Below, piece after piece: positions 5,651 to 7,679 of a stretch of 7,679 nt of DNA. The stretch is from NCBI GenBank assembly GCA_015486615.1, contig WFRI01000087.1:1-7679 (forward strand). The letters are read 5' to 3'. Position numbers and translations under genes: made by a program. A model generated the notes under the pieces. It did no database searches. It worked only from the letters and a program-made list of their open reading frames with translations, and was not told where the DNA came from. Origin of the DNA: Candidatus Omnitrophota bacterium. GTDB taxonomy: Bacteria; Omnitrophota; Gorgyraeia; Duberdicusellales; Duberdicusellaceae. The number at the start of each line of letters is the position of its first letter. Position 1 is the first letter of the stretch.

Positions 5651-5679
5651 ATTATTAGGCTTACCTAACATTTTGCCAA
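5651..5679 (-). promoter_or_regulatory. Candidate sigma70-type promoter for the receptor operon
   Basis: The minus strand has TTGGCA (5679-5674), a 17-base spacer, then AATAAT (5656-5651); each hexamer matches its consensus at 5 of 6 bases. The spacer holds the TTAGG/CCTAA operator. Transcription would start near 5645-5644, so the Shine-Dalgarno AAGGAGG at 5650-5644 would be largely missing from this transcript. That favours translation from the second ATG at 5538. Readthrough from feoB remains possible, since no terminator is seen between the genes. Confidence 0.5.
5655..5668 (-). promoter_or_regulatory. DtxR/IdeR-like metalloregulator operator
   Basis: The minus strand reads TTAGGTAAGCCTAA, an inverted repeat with TTAGG and CCTAA half-sites around a 4-base centre. 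It resembles the known DtxR/IdeR box (TTAGGTTAGCCTAACCTAA), agreeing at 13 of its first 14 positions. It lies between feoB and the receptor, where an iron or manganese sensor would be expected to act, and inside the spacer of a candidate promoter, so a bound repressor would block RNA polymerase. The regulator is not in the window; assignment to the DtxR family rests on motif likeness and gene context. Confidence 0.6.
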
Positions 5680-5686
5680 AAAAATT

Positions 5687-7679
5687 TTACCCTGTAAAAA
5701 ACCTACCTATTTGATAGACCAATACGCTTAAAACCCAGCCCAAAATCAGGCTATAAGATACTGTTAAAAGCGTCCAGCGCCAGTTAGTTTCTCTTTTTAT
5801 AGTTGCAATTGCAGCAATGCAGGGGATATAAATTAAAGTCATTATTAAAAAGGCATAAGCAGACAAAGGGGTAAATTGCTGTAATAAAACCTGTTTTAAC
5901 CCCTCTTGCGATGCTCCATACAAAGTTCCCAGAGTTCCCACCACAATTTCCTTTGCCAATATGCCAAAAACCAACGCTACTGCTGCCTGCCAAAAGCCAA
6001 AACCTGCCGGGTTAAATATAGGGGCCATAGCCTTGCCAAATCGGCCTATTAAAGAATTTTCTCCTGCATATTCAACCCCGGGAGGCAGACTGGATAACAG
6101 CCAGACAAGAATTATCGCCAAGAATATAATCGTCCCTGCCTTTTTTACAAATAAAGAAGAGCGCATCCACATAGATAATAAAACATTTCTTAAAGTCGGC
6201 ATTCTATAAGGAGGAAGCTCCATAACCAAGGGGGCAACTTCTCCTTTAAAGAAGATATGTTTAAAAACCTTGGCTACAAAGATTGCTAATATTATTCCCA
6301 AAAGATATAAAGAAAATACGACCAGCCCCTGATTTTTAGGAAAAAAGACCGAAGCAAAAAGGACATATACAGGCAGCCTTGCTGAACAACTCATCAAAGG
6401 ATTAACCAAAATTGTCAGAATCCTGTCTTTTCTTGACTCTAAAGTCCTTGCCGCCATAATCCCGGGGATATTGCACCCGAAACCTAAAAGCATAGGAATA
6501 AAAGATTTCCCATGCAGTCCCAAGGCATGCATAAACCTGTCCATAACAAAAGCGGCTCTTGCCAAATACCCTGAATCTTCCAGTATGGATATTCCCAAAA
6601 ATAAAAGCATAATGTTGGGCAAGAAGACCAAAACAGAACCTATACCGCTGATTATTCCATCAGACACTAAAGAGCCAAGCCAAAGAGGGAAACCCTGATT
6701 AGTAAGAAACGGTTTAACCACCTCAGCAAGATTGCCGAAAAAACTATCAATTAAGTCAGCAATAGGAGAACCGAAAGTAAATACCATTTGAAACAATAAA
6801 TACATAAAAAACAAGAACAGAGGAATTCCCAAAAAACGGTTTGTTAACACTTTATCCAATTTATCAGAGAAGGAAAAGCGGGCTTCTAAAGACACCTCTT
6901 CTTTAATACATTCTCTGACTACTCCTTTTAAAAAAGCATATCTTCTTTCAACTATAAATGTCTCTAAATCCTCATCTTGAATTTTTGAAATTTCACCTTC
7001 AATCATTTTTCTTTCTTCTTCTATTTTAGGAAATACTTTTTCCGCCTCCTTCGACAAATCACTATCGCCTTCTAATATTCTTACTGCCAGCGCCCTCGAA
7101 GGCAAGTCTAATTCGGTATTTTTATCTTCTAAGAAATCAGCAACCTTTTTTACAGACGGTTCTAATTCTGCATAATCTATTTTAAATTCCTGAATCGGCT
7201 TCCTTTTTAGCCCGTCTAAGATTAGTCCCTTTAAGACATCTATTCCTTCCCCGCGGGAGGCTGTTGTTTCAACTGCATCTATTTTTAAAATCTTCCTGAG
7301 TTTTTCTGTGTCTATATGCGTATTATTCTTTTTAACTATATCCATCATATTTAAATTCAATAAAACCGGCAGGCCTAATTCCAAAAGTTGAATTACAAGA
7401 TAAAGGGTTCTTTCTAAGTTTGAAGCATTAATTACACATACAACTAAATCCGGCCTTTCTTTGATAAGAAAATCCCGCGCAATCCTCTCGTCAATAGAAT
7501 AAGCACTTAGGCTGTATGTCCCCGGTAAATCTACAACCTCTATTCTTTTATCCTGATAGATGAAATATCCCTTTTTTTTCTCAACTGTAGTCCCCGGCCA
7601 GTTTCCAATTTTTTCCCTTGTTCCACACAAAAGATTAAAAACTGTGGTCTTTCCTGAATTGGGATTTCCCGCTAAGGCA
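5687..7679 (-). CDS. feoB: Ferrous iron transport protein B (FeoB), 5' end outside window
   Basis: FeoB is an inner-membrane Fe(II) transporter with an N-terminal GTPase domain. Reading in from the right edge gives 663 residues; an apparent TTG start at 7630 is only an internal Leu codon, because the frame is open to the edge and the 16 residues before it carry the G1 motif GNPNSGKTT (residues 4-12). Also visible are G2 around NWPGTTVE (26-33), G3 DLPG (50-53), G4 NMMD (110-113) and G5-like ASRGEG (140-145). Charged helices follow to about residue 255, then a polytopic membrane part with the Gate signatures GFGCNIPG (near 399), NPLMSCSARLPVY (near 429) and AKEIVVGTLGTLYG (near 580), and a FeoB C-terminal IKRETNW motif. 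Only about five residues should be missing if the start is typical. No FeoA is visible; it may lie upstream. The protein is shorter than E. coli FeoB, like many anaerobe versions. It ends 51 bases before the receptor's upstream ATG. Confidence 0.97.
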   Translation of the reverse strand, partial: ALAGNPNSGKTTVFNLLCGTREKIGNWPGTTVEKKKGYFIYQDKRIEVVDLPGTYSLSAYSIDERIARDFLIKERPDLVVCVINASNLERTLYLVIQLLELGLPVLLNLNMMDIVKKNNTHIDTEKLRKILKIDAVETTASRGEGIDVLKGLILDGLKRKPIQEFKIDYAELEPSVKKVADFLEDKNTELDLPSRALAVRILEGDSDLSKEAEKVFPKIEEERKMIEGEISKIQDEDLETFIVERRYAFLKGVVRECIKEEVSLEARFSFSDKLDKVLTNRFLGIPLFLFFMYLLFQMVFTFGSPIADLIDSFFGNLAEVVKPFLTNQGFPLWLGSLVSDGIISGIGSVLVFLPNIMLLFLGISILEDSGYLARAAFVMDRFMHALGLHGKSFIPMLLGFGCNIPGIMAARTLESRKDRILTILVNPLMSCSARLPVYVLFASVFFPKNQGLVVFSLYLLGIILAIFVAKVFKHIFFKGEVAPLVMELPPYRMPTLRNVLLSMWMRSSLFVKKAGTIIFLAIILVWLLSSLPPGVEYAGENSLIGRFGKAMAPIFNPAGFGFWQAAVALVFGILAKEIVVGTLGTLYGASQEGLKQVLLQQFTPLSAYAFLIMTLIYIPCIAAIATIKRETNWRWTLLTVSYSLILGWVLSVLVYQIGRFFTG

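Noticed and set aside
5225..5668. Plus-strand ORF of 147 codons over the receptor start
   Set aside because: It is antisense to a well-supported signal peptide and plug domain, with no ribosome site and low-complexity Ser/Thr/Pro content typical of shadow frames.
1..7679. CRISPR arrays, tRNA or rRNA genes
   Set aside because: I saw no regularly spaced repeats with spacers and no tRNA- or rRNA-like segments on either strand.

Overview
The window is AT-rich and every supported gene lies on the minus strand, so transcription runs from high to low coordinates. It looks like one metal-uptake locus of a Gram-negative anaerobe. The outer-membrane receptor and ExbB/ExbD energisers imply an outer membrane. 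FeoB imports ferrous iron, a flavodoxin of the Desulfovibrio type is present, and an FmdE-domain protein is common in anaerobes. The codon style and mix of genes would fit an uncultivated lineage (Omnitrophota-like or deltaproteobacterial), but the sequence alone does not settle taxonomy.

Layout in transcription order: feoB (7679-5687, its first few codons lie beyond the right edge); a short control region with a DtxR/IdeR-like palindrome set inside the spacer of a candidate promoter (5651-5679); a TonB-dependent receptor (5538-3721); an exported DUF4198-type protein (3694-2882); a 71-residue Cys/His-rich protein (2865-2650); a flavodoxin (2563-2126); a 284-base gap with a possible small or decayed ORF, interrupted by a 108-bp MITE-like element with 5-bp target duplications (1824-1941); an exported FmdE-like protein (1802-1158); a 209-base gap with candidate regulatory palindromes; exbB (948-283); and exbD (233-1, cut by the left edge).

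Working model (inference): a metal or metal chelate enters through the receptor, powered by ExbB/ExbD and a TonB not seen here. It is handled in the periplasm by the DUF4198 protein and possibly the membrane-anchored FmdE-like protein, both with candidate metal ligands. FeoB moves ferrous iron across the inner membrane. The Cys/His-rich small protein and the flavodoxin could act in the cytoplasm as metal carrier and electron carrier. The DtxR-like site suggests repression when metal is plentiful. The main novelties are the small Cys/His-rich protein, the exported FmdE variant, and the MITE insertion that can be undone on paper to rebuild an ATGA gene overlap.
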